64,000 nt of DNA, from assembly GCA_040981125.1 (NCBI GenBank), contig JANRMQ010000011.1, forward strand, positions 66,234 through 130,233, written 5' to 3'. A program made the translations under genes and the position numbers. Within the stretch, counting starts at the first letter, position 1. Each line of letters begins with the position of its first letter. Source of the DNA: DASSBQ01 sp040981125 (GTDB taxonomy: Bacteria > Nitrospirota > Nitrospiria > Nitrospirales > Nitrospiraceae). The notes beneath the pieces were generated by a model. That model saw nothing but the letters and a program-made list of their open reading frames with translations, was not told the origin of the DNA and made no database searches. Below are positions 14,538 through 23,815 of the stretch, piece after piece.

Positions 14538-15947
14538 CTAGACATCGTAATAGAGGCAAAATTCGTACGGATGCGGCCGGAGCCGTAAAGCATCGACTTC
14601 CTTGCTGCGCTTGTAGCTCACCCAGGTTTCGATCAGATCCTCCGTAAAGACCCCGCCTTTGAGAAGGAATTGGTGGTCCTTCTCCAGATGCGTCAATGCC
14701 TCGTCCAGACTCCCCGGCATCGTGCGGATTTTGGCGGCTTCCTTCGGTTCCAGATCGTACAGATCCTTCTCCCCCGGCTCGCCCGGATTGATTTTGTTTT
14801 CAATACCGTCGAGGCCGGCCATCAGCATGGCCGCAAACGCCAAGTATGGATTGCAGGCAGGGTCCGGGAATCGCACCTCGATGCGTTTGGCTTTCGGACT
14901 CGGCGAGTACATGGGAATGCGGATGCCGGCTGAACGGTTCCGGCTGGAATAGGCCAGCAGCACGGGAGCTTCGAACCCCGGCGTGAGCCGCTTGTACGAG
15001 TTGGTGGTGGGATTGGTAAAGGCCGCCAACGCCGGGGCATGTTTGAGGATGCCGCCGATGTAGTACAGGCAAATTTGGGAGACGCCCGCGTACTCTTTGC
15101 CGGCAAACAACGGTTTGCCGTCCTTCCAGATGCTTTGATGAGAATGCATGCCCGATCCATTGTCGCCAAAGATCGGTTTCGGCATGAACGTCACGGTTTT
15201 TCCGTGACGGCGGGCCACGTTCCTGACAATATATTTGTACATCATCATCTTATCGGCCATCTTCAGCAGCGAGTCGAACCGGACGTCGATTTCTGCTTGT
15301 CCCGCCGTAGCCACTTCGTGATGATGCTTCTCGACCGCGATACCCGCCTTCTCCATCTCGATGATCATCTCGCTGCGAATATCTTGCTGCGTGTCGATCG
15401 GCGCCACCGGGAAATAGCCTTCTTTGTGGCGGATCTTCGATCCGAGATTCACGCCTTCCTGGCCGGCATTCCACACGCCTTCTTCCGAATCGATGTGATA
15501 GTACCCGCTGTGGTTTGTTTGGTCATAGCGGGCATGGTCGAAAATGAAAAACTCGGCTTCCGGCCCCCAATAGGAGATGTCGCCGATTTTCGTGCTCTGC
15601 AGATACTTCTCCGCCTTTTGGGCGATGAATCGAGGGTCTCGTTCGTAGCTCTCCCGTGTAATCGGCTCGACGACGTTACAGGCCATGCTGAGCGTGGGCA
15701 CTGCGCTGAAGGGGTCAAGACAAGCCGTCTCCGGATCGGGCATCGCCAGCATGTCGCTGTTATTGATGGCCTTCCAGCCGCGAATCGAGGACCCGTCAAA
15801 GCCGGATCCGTCTTTGAACAAAGTTTCGTTCAACTCGCTTACAGGAATACTGAAATGCTGCCACGTGCCGACGAGATCCACAAATTTCAGGTCCACGATT
15901 TGGACCTTGTTTTTCTTGGCAAACTCTAAGACTTCACGAACGTTCAT
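14538..15947 (-). CDS. glnA: Glutamine synthetase, type I
   Basis: This 469-residue cytoplasmic enzyme makes glutamine from glutamate, ammonium and ATP. It has the GSI landmarks: GSGFDGSSIRGW near residue 48, NGSGMHSHQSIWK in the active site, and KRLTPGFEAP. The adenylylation tyrosine is at residue 397 in KDLYDLEPKE, so it should be switched by GlnE, whose 3' end opens this window. The SD AAGGAGGGG precedes the ATG. It is the last gene of glnB-glnD-glnA, 48 bases after glnD. It is also followed by the attenuators of the nirC leader, which would end its message. Confidence 0.97.
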   Translation of the reverse strand: MNVREVLEFAKKNKVQIVDLKFVDLVGTWQHFSIPVSELNETLFKDGSGFDGSSIRGWKAINNSDMLAMPDPETACLDPFSAVPTLSMACNVVEPITRESYERDPRFIAQKAEKYLQSTKIGDISYWGPEAEFFIFDHARYDQTNHSGYYHIDSEEGVWNAGQEGVNLGSKIRHKEGYFPVAPIDTQQDIRSEMIIEMEKAGIAVEKHHHEVATAGQAEIDVRFDSLLKMADKMMMYKYIVRNVARRHGKTVTFMPKPIFGDNGSGMHSHQSIWKDGKPLFAGKEYAGVSQICLYYIGGILKHAPALAAFTNPTTNSYKRLTPGFEAPVLLAYSSRNRSAGIRIPMYSPSPKAKRIEVRFPDPACNPYLAFAAMLMAGLDGIENKINPGEPGEKDLYDLEPKEAAKIRTMPGSLDEALTHLEKDHQFLLKGGVFTEDLIETWVSYKRSKEVDALRLRPHPYEFCLYYDV

Positions 15948-15995
15948 CCGCCCCTCCTTTCACGCTCTCACAGTAATATCGCCTCGTCATTTCAT

Positions 15996-18680
15996 TCACG
16001 CCGCCTTCACTCCGAGAAATGTCTCGACATCCCGGAGGACCGCTCCCCGCACCGCCTCCAGCTGCGCCTGCTCTTCGAGCTTGCCGCCCGATTGATTCGT
16101 CACATAGAAAACGTCCGCCACCTGATCCAATCTCGTCGAGATCCGCGCCGCATGAACGGACAGGCCGAGCCTGAAGATCGCATTGGTGATGACGTACAAC
16201 AGTCCCTGACGGTCATCGGCAAAGACATCGATAATCGTGAACCGGTCGGAGGTTTCATTGTCCATCCGCACTTCCGTCGGCTGACGGTTGAGCGGCGCCA
16301 TGCGCGCGCTATTCAGCCGCGTCCCCCGGCGCATCAATTCATCCACATGTTCCCATCCCTTCAACACGGCGGCGAGCCTTTCTCCAATGGCGCGACGTCG
16401 CTCCTCCGGCGGGGCGCCGTGATAATCGCGGTCCGTGACTTGAAAGGTATCGACGACGATGCCGTCCGTGCGGGTGAGGATCTGGGCATCGAGAATCTGA
16501 AGGCCGCTTGCCGCCATGACCCCCGCGATCTTTGAGAAAATTCCCGGCACTAACTCATTGTGCGTAACCACGGCGTATTCGGAGGTTCCCAACTGTTCGT
16601 TATACTCGGCATCGACCACCACCTCGCCCGTATGCAGGCGCCGGATGGCGGCCAGATGAGCCGCGATTCGCTTCGGCGACGTCCCGCAGGCATAGCGGAT
16701 CGGAAATTGGCGAAGCTGGGTCTCCACCCATGTCGCCCCGGCATCGGCCGGCGCCGCCAGCGACTCCTGGGCGGCTACTTCCCTCGCCACCTGCTTCAGC
16801 CGCTCGGGCACATCGTCGGTTTCCCGGTCTCCGGACACTTCCTGCATGGCTCGATAATACAACTCAATGAGCAGCGATTCTTTCCACTTCGTCAGCACTT
16901 CAGGACCGACCGCCGCAATATCGGCGGCCGTAAGCACCAGCATTTTCCGGAGCACCTCCGGCGTGCCCACTTCGCGCGCAAACGGCAGCAAGACCTTTTC
17001 GTCGTAAGGATCGCGCCTGAAGGCCGTATGCGCCATCAAGAGATGCCGGTGGACCAGGAACACCAGCGTATGGGCCTCCTGATCGCCGAACTCAAATCGC
17101 GCCGCCGCATCCTCCGCCAATCGACGACCGATCTCGCTGTGATCCTCTTCGTGCCCTTTACCGAGGTCATGCAGCAGAACCGCCAGATGCAACACATCCT
17201 TCCGCTTGATGTCGCGATACACGTCGCCCAGCACACCCTGATCCTGAGCCAAGGACTCGGCCTTGGCGACGGCAAGCAGACTGTGCTCATCGACCGTGTA
17301 CTTGTGATAATGATTGAACTGCATCAGCCCTCTGACTCGGGCAAAAGCCGGAACCAATTTTTCCAACAGATGTGCCCGGTGCATCGCATCCAGCGTTTTA
17401 GCGGTTCCCGGCCCGGACAAAATGGCGAGGAACATCCGGCCCACTTCGGAGGACCGGAATGCCTCGGCCGGCAGCGCATCCGCATGCCGATGAATGTCCT
17501 CCAGAAAAGCCGGATCGATCGTCGCCTGCCTGGAGCGGGCTACATCGAATAGCTTGAGCAGGAGCACGGGATTTTTCAGGACGGCCAGCCGCGCATCGGA
17601 GGCCACCGTCAACACGTCGCCTTTCAGGATGAAATGACTCTCGATACGCGAAGAGGGCAACAGCCTCATCACGCGCTGGTAGAGAGGAACCAGGCGGCAG
17701 CGCGCCATGAATCGTGCCGAAGAGGCATGCAGTTCCGTGGTGTGCCGGTAGTATTGCTGCATGAACTGCTCTACGGCGAGCAGATGCGGCAAATCAGCAA
17801 AGCCGAACTGCTGAGCCAGCCACACTTGGTCCTCGAAGGTCAAAATCTCTTGAGCCATACCGGCGCGTATATGCAGGAAGGCTCGTACCCGCAATAGAAA
17901 TTCGCGGGCCTCTTTCAAGGCTCGATAATCGTCCGGCGAGAGGATGCCGCGATCGGAGAGTTCGCGGATGGTCGGCGCGCGATATCGCGCCATGCCGATC
18001 CATTGCAACGAATGAAGATCCCGCAAGCCGCCTTTGCTTTTTTTGACGTTCGGCTCAAGGAGATAGACGGTTTCGCCGAATTTTTGATATTCGCGGCGAC
18101 GTTCTTCGAGTTTGGACTCGAGATATTTCTCCGTGCCCCGGAAGACGACTTTTCGTAGATAGCGCGTGTGAAACTGTTGAAAGAGTTCCGGACTCCCGGC
18201 GAGGAATCGAGCCTCCATCATGGAAGTCCGCACGGTCAAGTCTTGGATGCCGAGATCGATGCAATCCTGGATCGTCCGGACGCTATGGCCCACTTGAAAA
18301 CCTGCATCCCACAATGGATGCAACACGCCCTTGACGAAATCAGGAACAATTTTGCCCGCCTCAGGCCGATAGAGCACCATCAAATCGATGTCGGAATACG
18401 GAGCCAATTCCCGCCGGCCATATCCGCCGAGGGCGACCAGGCAACAGTGCTGGAATCCCGCGGCGGTATAGGCCTCACCACCTGCGCGCGCCGCGGTCTT
18501 GTACCGGCCTACGATGAGCGCATCCACCATGTCGGTGGTCGCTCCGACGATTTCATCGCCCGAGGCGCCATTCATCAGTCGCCGTTCGATGCCTTGGCGT
18601 AGGTCATTCAACTCGGCGCCGATCGCGGCCGGTGATCCGTCCTGCAGTTCACCGGCGGTTATTTCGGAATGCTGAGCCAT
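15996..18680 (-). CDS. glnD: PII uridylyltransferase/uridylyl-removing enzyme
   Basis: This 894-residue bifunctional sensor of glutamine adds UMP to PII when glutamine is low and removes it when high. Domains in order are a nucleotidyltransferase with GGYGRRELAPYSDID (85-99), the GlnD-type helical linker, an HD hydrolase domain (LLHDLGKGHEEDHSEIG), and two C-terminal ACT domains that bind glutamine (VVTHNELVPGIFSKIAG and VFADDRQGLLYVITNAI). It starts two bases after the glnB stop, so enzyme and substrate are translationally linked. Length and domain set are complete. Confidence 0.96.
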   Translation of the reverse strand: MAQHSEITAGELQDGSPAAIGAELNDLRQGIERRLMNGASGDEIVGATTDMVDALIVGRYKTAARAGGEAYTAAGFQHCCLVALGGYGRRELAPYSDIDLMVLYRPEAGKIVPDFVKGVLHPLWDAGFQVGHSVRTIQDCIDLGIQDLTVRTSMMEARFLAGSPELFQQFHTRYLRKVVFRGTEKYLESKLEERRREYQKFGETVYLLEPNVKKSKGGLRDLHSLQWIGMARYRAPTIRELSDRGILSPDDYRALKEAREFLLRVRAFLHIRAGMAQEILTFEDQVWLAQQFGFADLPHLLAVEQFMQQYYRHTTELHASSARFMARCRLVPLYQRVMRLLPSSRIESHFILKGDVLTVASDARLAVLKNPVLLLKLFDVARSRQATIDPAFLEDIHRHADALPAEAFRSSEVGRMFLAILSGPGTAKTLDAMHRAHLLEKLVPAFARVRGLMQFNHYHKYTVDEHSLLAVAKAESLAQDQGVLGDVYRDIKRKDVLHLAVLLHDLGKGHEEDHSEIGRRLAEDAAARFEFGDQEAHTLVFLVHRHLLMAHTAFRRDPYDEKVLLPFAREVGTPEVLRKMLVLTAADIAAVGPEVLTKWKESLLIELYYRAMQEVSGDRETDDVPERLKQVAREVAAQESLAAPADAGATWVETQLRQFPIRYACGTSPKRIAAHLAAIRRLHTGEVVVDAEYNEQLGTSEYAVVTHNELVPGIFSKIAGVMAASGLQILDAQILTRTDGIVVDTFQVTDRDYHGAPPEERRRAIGERLAAVLKGWEHVDELMRRGTRLNSARMAPLNRQPTEVRMDNETSDRFTIIDVFADDRQGLLYVITNAIFRLGLSVHAARISTRLDQVADVFYVTNQSGGKLEEQAQLEAVRGAVLRDVETFLGVKAA

Positions 18681-18682
18681 CG

Positions 18683-19021
18683 TTACAGCGCGCTCTCTCC
18701 CGTCTCACCTGTCCTGATACGGACGGCGGAGCTCAATTCGCGCACAAAAATCTTTCCGTCCCCGATGCTCCCGGTTTTGGCGGCTCTTGTAATCGTGTCC
18801 AATACCCTCGGCACCTGGCTGTCGGTAACCGCCACTTCAACCTTCACCTTTGGCACGAACTCGATCGTATATTCCTGCCCCCGATACGTCTCCTTGTGCC
18901 CCTTCTGGCGGCCGAAGCCTTTCACCTCGGTGACCGTCATGCCCTGCACACCAATCTCCAACAAGGCGTCTTTTACTTCGTCCAGTTTGAAAGGCTTGAT
19001 GATCGCCTCGATTAGTTTCAT
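18683..19021 (-). CDS. glnB: Nitrogen regulatory protein PII
   Basis: This 112-residue trimeric signal protein binds ATP/ADP and 2-oxoglutarate and controls GlnE, GlnD and Amt. The uridylylation tyrosine of the T-loop is Tyr51 in YRGQEY, and the C-terminal ATP-binding segment GDGKIFV is present. The start at 19021 gives the standard MKLIEAIIKPFKLDEV N-terminus and follows the SD GAGGAGG; the frame extends to 19096 without support. It lies downstream of an amt gene but behind its own promoter and ANTAR-type leader (19253-19389). Confidence 0.96.
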   Translation of the reverse strand: MKLIEAIIKPFKLDEVKDALLEIGVQGMTVTEVKGFGRQKGHKETYRGQEYTIEFVPKVKVEVAVTDSQVPRVLDTITRAAKTGSIGDGKIFVRELSSAVRIRTGETGESAL

Positions 19022-19252
19022 GCCTCCTCCCCGCAAACCGTGATAGCCCGTGGCTGATCGTTCATGGCATCCGTCGAGCCGCCCAAATGCATGCACCCCA
19101 TTGATCGTCGGCTCTATCAGGAACCGCCGTCATACGTGGCCCGGATGTGAAACGAGTTATCATAGCCGATCTCATTCTTTCACACAATTACTGCGAACAA
19201 TGGCGCAGTCGGGTTCCACCAATTCATCCGCCTGGCCAACCTCCCCAGCCTC

Positions 19253-19298
19253 AAAAAAAAAGACGCCCTCGTGGTCGCCTCGACGACCTCAGGACGTC
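19253..19298 (-). terminator. Intrinsic terminator of the glnB leader
   Basis: GACGUCCU pairs with AGGGCGUC outside an inner GGUCGUC/GGCGACC stem, followed by nine U. The 5' arm overlaps hairpin P2. Confidence 0.83.
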
Positions 19299-19344
19299 TT
19301 TGTCCGCGTTCAATAGGACAGCCTTACCGCAGACGTCATTGTCC
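19253..19344 (-). promoter_or_regulatory. Nitrogen leader RNA with ANTAR-type two-hairpin motif before glnB
   Basis: P1 (19344-19331) is GGAC, loop AAUGAC, GUCU. P2 (19305-19292) is GGAC, loop AAAGAC, GUCC. Both loops have six bases with A1 and G4, the rule described for ANTAR-protein targets. The P2 3' arm is also the 5' arm of the terminator ending at 19253. This is the cleanest of the four leaders and lies about 230 bases before the glnB start. Confidence 0.8.
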
Positions 19345-19359
19345 CGGCAAGAATGGGGG

Positions 19360-19389
19360 CTTATAGCATCGACTCTCAAAAGCTGTCAA
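19360..19389 (-). promoter_or_regulatory. Sigma70-like promoter of glnB-glnD-glnA
   Basis: TTGACA (19389-19384) and TATAAG (19365-19360) are 18 bases apart, a near-consensus promoter. Hairpin P1 begins 15 bases after the -10 box. The rest of 19390-19589 has no gene. Around 19520-19565 it resembles part of the 25075-25115 spacer (CGCCGAGACG then CCCGAGT). Confidence 0.68.
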
Positions 19390-19589
19390 GCGATTGTTCA
19401 GCCGGCCGAAACCGCCTCACCGTCGCGGCGGCGTCCGAAACGTGGCGCTCGTTCTTCGTCGCGTCGTTACCTCATTCTTCGGCGCGTCACGCACCTCGCG
19501 TGGCGTCTCATGCTTACGCCCGCCTTCCCCAGGCGCGCCGAGACGCACCTTTTCCCGAGTTCGTCACGAACCGTCATGAATAATGCGGG

Positions 19590-20924
19590 TTACGAATAGG
19601 CTCGTTCGTTGTGTTGCGTTAAATCAAGCCCGGTGGCCTCTTCCTCCTGCGTGACCCGAAGACCCACCGAACTCTCGGTCAGCTTTAGAATGGCATAGGT
19701 TCCGATAAACGAAAATGCGCTGACGGCGATCACGGCAATCACCTGGATACCGAATAATCCTGAATTACCGGCAAACACTCCATCCGCGCCAAGCGGGTTC
19801 ACGACCCGCGACGCAAAGAGACCCGTGGCCAACATTCCAATGATCCCACCGACGCCATGCGTCCCCAACACATCAAGGGTATCGTCATACCCGATCCTTC
19901 CTTTCCAGACGATGGCCAGATAACAACATACACCGGCCGCCGCTCCAACGATCATTCCAGCTCCCGGACTGATGAAACCGGCCCCCGCCGTCGAGGTGGC
20001 CAATCCGGCCACGGCGCCGGTCGCGATTCCGAGTACGGTCGGCTTCCCGCGATGATGCCACTCCACGATCATCCAGGTAAACGCCGCCGCCACGGCCGTA
20101 AGATGCGTCACGACAATGGCGTTGACGGCCACGACCGATGCGCCTCTTGCGCTTCCGCCGTTGAATCCGAACCACCCGGCCCAGAGGAGGCCCGTCCCCA
20201 GCAGCACGTACGGAAGGTTATGAGGGGCCATGTAGTCCGTCCGCCAACCTCGCCGCTTTCCCAGCACCATCGCACAAGCCAAGGCACTGAACCCGGAACT
20301 CACATGGACGACCGTCCCTCCGGCAAAATCCAACACCCCGAGCTTCCTGAGCCACCCGCCGCCCCAGACCCAGTGTGCAATCGGCGCATAGATGAACAGG
20401 GTCCAGAGCAGGGTAAAGAGCAGGACGGAGCTGAACTTCATGCGTTCGGCAAACGCACCCGCGATCAATGCAGGCGTGAAGGCCGCAAACAACAGTTGAA
20501 ACAGCATAAACGCCTGGTGGGGGACGGTAGGCGCAAGGAGCGGGTACGGAGATCCTTCCACTCCGCTGAGGAACATCCAGTCCAGGCCGCCGATGACCCC
20601 CCCTCGATCGGGACTGTAAGCCAGGCTGTATCCGCACACGACCCAGACGAGCGTGACCACGCAGAGAATGGCAAAGGTCTGCACCATGGTGCCGATCACA
20701 TTCTTGCTCCGGACCAATCCTCCGTAAAAGAACGGGATACCGGGGATGATCATGAGCATGACCAGCGCCGAGGCGCCCAGCAACCACGCCGTATCGCCGC
20801 TGTTCAAGACAGCCGCCGCTTCTCCCGGTACGGACAGGCCCGGTTGCCCCAGGGCAAAACACGGCGACAGAAACGTTACCGCCATGGCTGCTGCAGCCCG
20901 CGTCCCATGCCGAACATTCGTCAT
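19590..20924 (-). CDS. amt: Ammonium transporter, Amt family (nadE-linked)
   Basis: This is a 444-residue inner-membrane protein, with a predicted signal peptide ending near FALGQP and the Amt core. The pore histidines are in GGTVVHVSSG and GTHGVGGIIG, and FYGGLVRSKNVIGT marks the first helices. I start at 20924 because GGAGGTGA lies five bases upstream; an in-frame ATG four codons earlier is less well placed. It follows nadE by about 33 bases, so both are read from the nadE leader. It is closely similar to the copy at 11449-12777, suggesting duplication. PII (glnB) is encoded next, as is common for Amt genes. Confidence 0.93.
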   Translation of the reverse strand: MTNVRHGTRAAAAMAVTFLSPCFALGQPGLSVPGEAAAVLNSGDTAWLLGASALVMLMIIPGIPFFYGGLVRSKNVIGTMVQTFAILCVVTLVWVVCGYSLAYSPDRGGVIGGLDWMFLSGVEGSPYPLLAPTVPHQAFMLFQLLFAAFTPALIAGAFAERMKFSSVLLFTLLWTLFIYAPIAHWVWGGGWLRKLGVLDFAGGTVVHVSSGFSALACAMVLGKRRGWRTDYMAPHNLPYVLLGTGLLWAGWFGFNGGSARGASVVAVNAIVVTHLTAVAAAFTWMIVEWHHRGKPTVLGIATGAVAGLATSTAGAGFISPGAGMIVGAAAGVCCYLAIVWKGRIGYDDTLDVLGTHGVGGIIGMLATGLFASRVVNPLGADGVFAGNSGLFGIQVIAVIAVSAFSFIGTYAILKLTESSVGLRVTQEEEATGLDLTQHNERAYS

Positions 20925-20957
20925 CGTCACCTCCATCCTGAATTGGCCGGCCGACTC

Positions 20958-22751
20958 TCAGAGACTTCGGTACTTGCTCGTAATCGGCATGCGGCGGTCT
21001 TTCCCCAATGCCCGATGCGTGATCTTGATGCCGATGGGCGCTTGACGGCGTTTATATTCACTGTGATCGACCATCTGAATCACCCGGGCCACCGTTTGGC
21101 GATCGAATCCTGCCTCGACGATGTCGTCCACCGACTGGTCGTCTTCGACGTAGGCTTTGAGAATAGGGTCCAGGACCGCATAATTGGGCAGCGAGTCCTC
21201 ATCTTTCTGATCATGCTTCAATTCGGCTGTCGGCGCACGTTCTAATACCCGCTTGGGAAGGACCGGAGACTCACCGGCTCGGTTGCGCAGACGAGCCAGC
21301 TCATACACCATGGTTTTCGGCACATCTTTGATGACGGCGAAGCCTCCGGCCATGTCGCCATAGAGGGTGGCGTACCCCACGCTCATCTCGCTCTTGTTAC
21401 CGGTCGTCAGAACCAAGTGCCCGAACTTATTCGACAAGGCCATCAGGAGATTGCCGCGAATGCGCGCCTGAATATTCTCCTCGGTGGCATCGGGTCGGCG
21501 GCCATCAAAGGCCTTCGCCAGCGACGCCAGGTACGAGCGGAATGTCCGGGTGATCGGGATGGTCAAAAGTTTGATGCCCAACCGCTGCACGATATCCGCC
21601 ACATCTTCACGGCTCTCCCGAGAAGTATAGGGAGACGGCATGAAGACCCCAAGCACGTTGTCGGGACCGAGGGCATCCACCGCCAAAACGATGGTCAAGG
21701 CCGAATCCACGCCCCCGCTCAAACCGATGACCACGCGCTTGAACCCATTTTTCCCGACATAGTCGCGGATCCCGAGCGTCAGCGCGCGATAGACTTCCTC
21801 CAACGGCTCCAGCCGCGAAACAAACACCGAAATAGACCGGCTCCGCTGTGGAACGGAGGCTTTGGTCGTCACCGTAATCCGGTCGATCAATTTATTGAGG
21901 TTGGGAATATACGGCTTTCTGCCGCTCTGTCTCACCCGGGCTCGCGCTACGGACTCTACGTCCAAGTCCGCGACGATGAGAGCCGCTTCGAAAGCCTTCC
22001 CCCTAACGATCACCTCGCCGGTATGATCAAGGATGAGGCTGTTTCCATCGAATACCAACTCATCCTGCCCGCCCACCATATTGGTATAGGTCAGGATCAC
22101 GCCATTTTCTCGAGCGCGGGTCGCCAGCATCTGTTCGCGATATTGGCTCTTGCCCATGTGAAAGGGAGACGCATTGATGTTCACGATCACTTCGGCGCCC
22201 GCGGCGGCCTGTGCGCGGGTGGGTCCCTCGGGGAGCCAAATGTCCTCACAGATATTGATGCCGATCGCCACCCCGTCCAGCATGATCAATGGAAGACGTT
22301 TGCCCGGATGAAAATAGCGGCTCTCGTCGAACACGCCGTAGTTTGGCAGGCACCATTTATAGTACGTCGCCGCTACGCGCCGATCGGCGATAATCGCGGC
22401 GGCATTGTACAACTCGTGGCGGCCGGCCGGCAGGACGGCCGGAGATGTTGCCCGTTGAGCGGGCGTGTGTCCCTGGCCGACGTAGCCCACGACCGCCGTA
22501 ATGCCGCGTACCTGCTTGACGATGCGTTCAAGAGCACGCCGGTTATCCTCTACGAATCGCGATTTGAGCAGGAGGTCCTCCGGAGGGTATCCGGTCACGG
22601 CGAGTTCCGGAAACACCACGAGATCGGCTTTCGCCGCTTTGGCTTCCCGGATCGATTCAATAATTCGTTGCGCATTGCCGTCGAGATCTCCGACGGTAGG
22701 ATTCATCTGCACCATGGCGATGCGAAACATGCGCATGATCTTGGCCGTCAT
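20958..22751 (-). CDS. nadE: Glutamine-dependent NAD+ synthetase
   Basis: This enzyme of about 597 residues makes NAD+ from nicotinate adenine dinucleotide using glutamine nitrogen. The N-terminal glutaminase (nitrilase fold) shows its triad in VFPELAVTGYPP (E), YYKWCLPNYG (K) and GINICEDIWLP (C). The synthetase half begins near residue 320 with the PP-loop GLSGGVDSAL. The start is uncertain: codons at 22751, 22736 and 22730 are in frame, and the last gives the usual N-terminus MFRIAMVQMNPTVGDL. The gene begins directly after an ANTAR-type attenuator and is followed by amt, putting a glutamine-consuming cofactor step under the nitrogen switch. Confidence 0.94.
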   Translation of the reverse strand: MTAKIMRMFRIAMVQMNPTVGDLDGNAQRIIESIREAKAAKADLVVFPELAVTGYPPEDLLLKSRFVEDNRRALERIVKQVRGITAVVGYVGQGHTPAQRATSPAVLPAGRHELYNAAAIIADRRVAATYYKWCLPNYGVFDESRYFHPGKRLPLIMLDGVAIGINICEDIWLPEGPTRAQAAAGAEVIVNINASPFHMGKSQYREQMLATRARENGVILTYTNMVGGQDELVFDGNSLILDHTGEVIVRGKAFEAALIVADLDVESVARARVRQSGRKPYIPNLNKLIDRITVTTKASVPQRSRSISVFVSRLEPLEEVYRALTLGIRDYVGKNGFKRVVIGLSGGVDSALTIVLAVDALGPDNVLGVFMPSPYTSRESREDVADIVQRLGIKLLTIPITRTFRSYLASLAKAFDGRRPDATEENIQARIRGNLLMALSNKFGHLVLTTGNKSEMSVGYATLYGDMAGGFAVIKDVPKTMVYELARLRNRAGESPVLPKRVLERAPTAELKHDQKDEDSLPNYAVLDPILKAYVEDDQSVDDIVEAGFDRQTVARVIQMVDHSEYKRRQAPIGIKITHRALGKDRRMPITSKYRSL

Positions 22752-22757
22752 CCGGTC

Positions 22758-22797
22758 AAAAAAAAACGCCCTCGCTCTCCGGAGGAGCCGAGGACGT
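22758..22797 (-). terminator. Intrinsic terminator of the nadE leader
   Basis: ACGUCCUCG pairs with CGAGGGCGU, with a small inner stem, and is followed by nine U. It ends seven bases before the ATG at 22751. Confidence 0.82.
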
Positions 22798-22846
22798 CAT
22801 TGTCCGTTTCACCTGGTGTCTAAAAAATGGAGACTCCGTTGTCCCC
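22758..22846 (-). promoter_or_regulatory. Nitrogen leader RNA with ANTAR-type two-hairpin motif before nadE
   Basis: P1 (22846-22829) has a six-pair stem GGGGAC/GUCUCC with loop AACGGA. P2 (22805-22792) is GGAC, loop AAUGAC, GUCC. Both loops have A1 and G4. P2 overlaps the terminator that ends at 22758, only a few bases before the first possible nadE start, so attenuation would act directly on nadE-amt. Confidence 0.78.
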
Positions 22847-22860
22847 CCAAAAGCGGCCTC

Positions 22861-22889
22861 ACGGTACCATCGGCCGACATGATTGTCAA
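22861..22889 (-). promoter_or_regulatory. Promoter of nadE-amt
   Basis: TTGACA (22889-22884) is followed after 17 bases by TACCGT (22866-22861). The -10 box is weaker than in the other leaders. The ureD stop lies 39 bases upstream, so this is the boundary between the urease cluster and the nadE operon. Confidence 0.52.
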
Positions 22890-22927
22890 ACGCATCCCAA
22901 CGCCGGAGGACCTTCTTCAACATCCTG

Positions 22928-23815
22928 CTAATATTTGCGTAAGGCCACGGGCGGAAGCCCCCACAACGTGAATCGGACCGCGGCCCAGAGCTGCTCCAGC
23001 GTGGCGGTCAATACAGGAGCGGAACGAGCGAGCAGCTTCACCACCAAGCCCGGCACGGCGGGAGTGGAGACGCCGCCCAGCAAGACTCCCGGTTCGGCAT
23101 CAAGGACGTCGTTGAGTCTCGCTTCCAAGGTCTTCCAGACATCGGGATTCATTGCGTCGCTCACGATGTAGAGCGATGCCACATAGTCCCACGAACGGGC
23201 GATCCCCGCAGGATACAATGCCGAGGCATGGTCAAGGCGGTAACGCTCCATAACGGCATCCCCCGATGCCGTCGTGATCGTGACACAATTCGCCAAGCTC
23301 GCAAAAGTCCAGCGTTCATCTTGTGCCAGCCGCCCTCCGGCCATGGCATCCCATAGCAGCACGGTTGAACGAGGGGCCAACCGGACTTGGATCGCCTGGC
23401 GAAAGCGTGACCCGGCGTACGGAATGGTGTGCTCCGGCACCCATTCGAGAATCGCTTCCTCTCCAAGTGTAACCTTGATGGTCTGAACGGACTCGAGTTC
23501 CTTCGATACGGATCGGTACACACGATTCGCGGAAGGCGTCGACACGATGACATGCGACTGCGCGGTCAATGCCATATCAATGGAAAGATGATCTCCTCCG
23601 ACAAGGCCGCCGGAAGGGTTCACCAACAGGGTATAAGCCGATCCAATGTCGTCGAGATAAATAGGCGGAAACAGATGCCACGGACTCGTGCAATGCGAGC
23701 GGGCCATGATGGTCTGTCTACCCTGCCGGGCATATTCAATGCGGAGCCGTCCGGTTCTTCCGACTTCGCGTTTGTTGGACCTTCTATCCATCATGGATTT
23801 GGTGCAGATTATCAT
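22928..23815 (-). CDS. ureD: Urease accessory protein UreD (UreH)
   Basis: UreD is the scaffold that binds apo-urease and recruits UreF-UreG for nickel insertion. Of about 290 residues, it shows the family motif NPSGGLVGGDHLSIDM near residue 64, STPSANRVYRS, and the P-rich end WGLPPVALRKY. The frame starts at 23815, overlapping the previous stop as ATGA; an internal ATG pair around 23794-23791 (MMDRRSNK) is an alternative start. It is the last gene of the urease cluster, behind ureG and a small unknown gene. Confidence 0.92.
   Translation of the reverse strand: MIICTKSMMDRRSNKREVGRTGRLRIEYARQGRQTIMARSHCTSPWHLFPPIYLDDIGSAYTLLVNPSGGLVGGDHLSIDMALTAQSHVIVSTPSANRVYRSVSKELESVQTIKVTLGEEAILEWVPEHTIPYAGSRFRQAIQVRLAPRSTVLLWDAMAGGRLAQDERWTFASLANCVTITTASGDAVMERYRLDHASALYPAGIARSWDYVASLYIVSDAMNPDVWKTLEARLNDVLDAEPGVLLGGVSTPAVPGLVVKLLARSAPVLTATLEQLWAAVRFTLWGLPPVALRKY

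Noticed and set aside
14484..14540. Sigma-54 promoters before the nitrogen operons
   Set aside because: No GG-N10-GC pairs of the -24/-12 type were seen at the leaders; sigma70-like boxes fit in all four.
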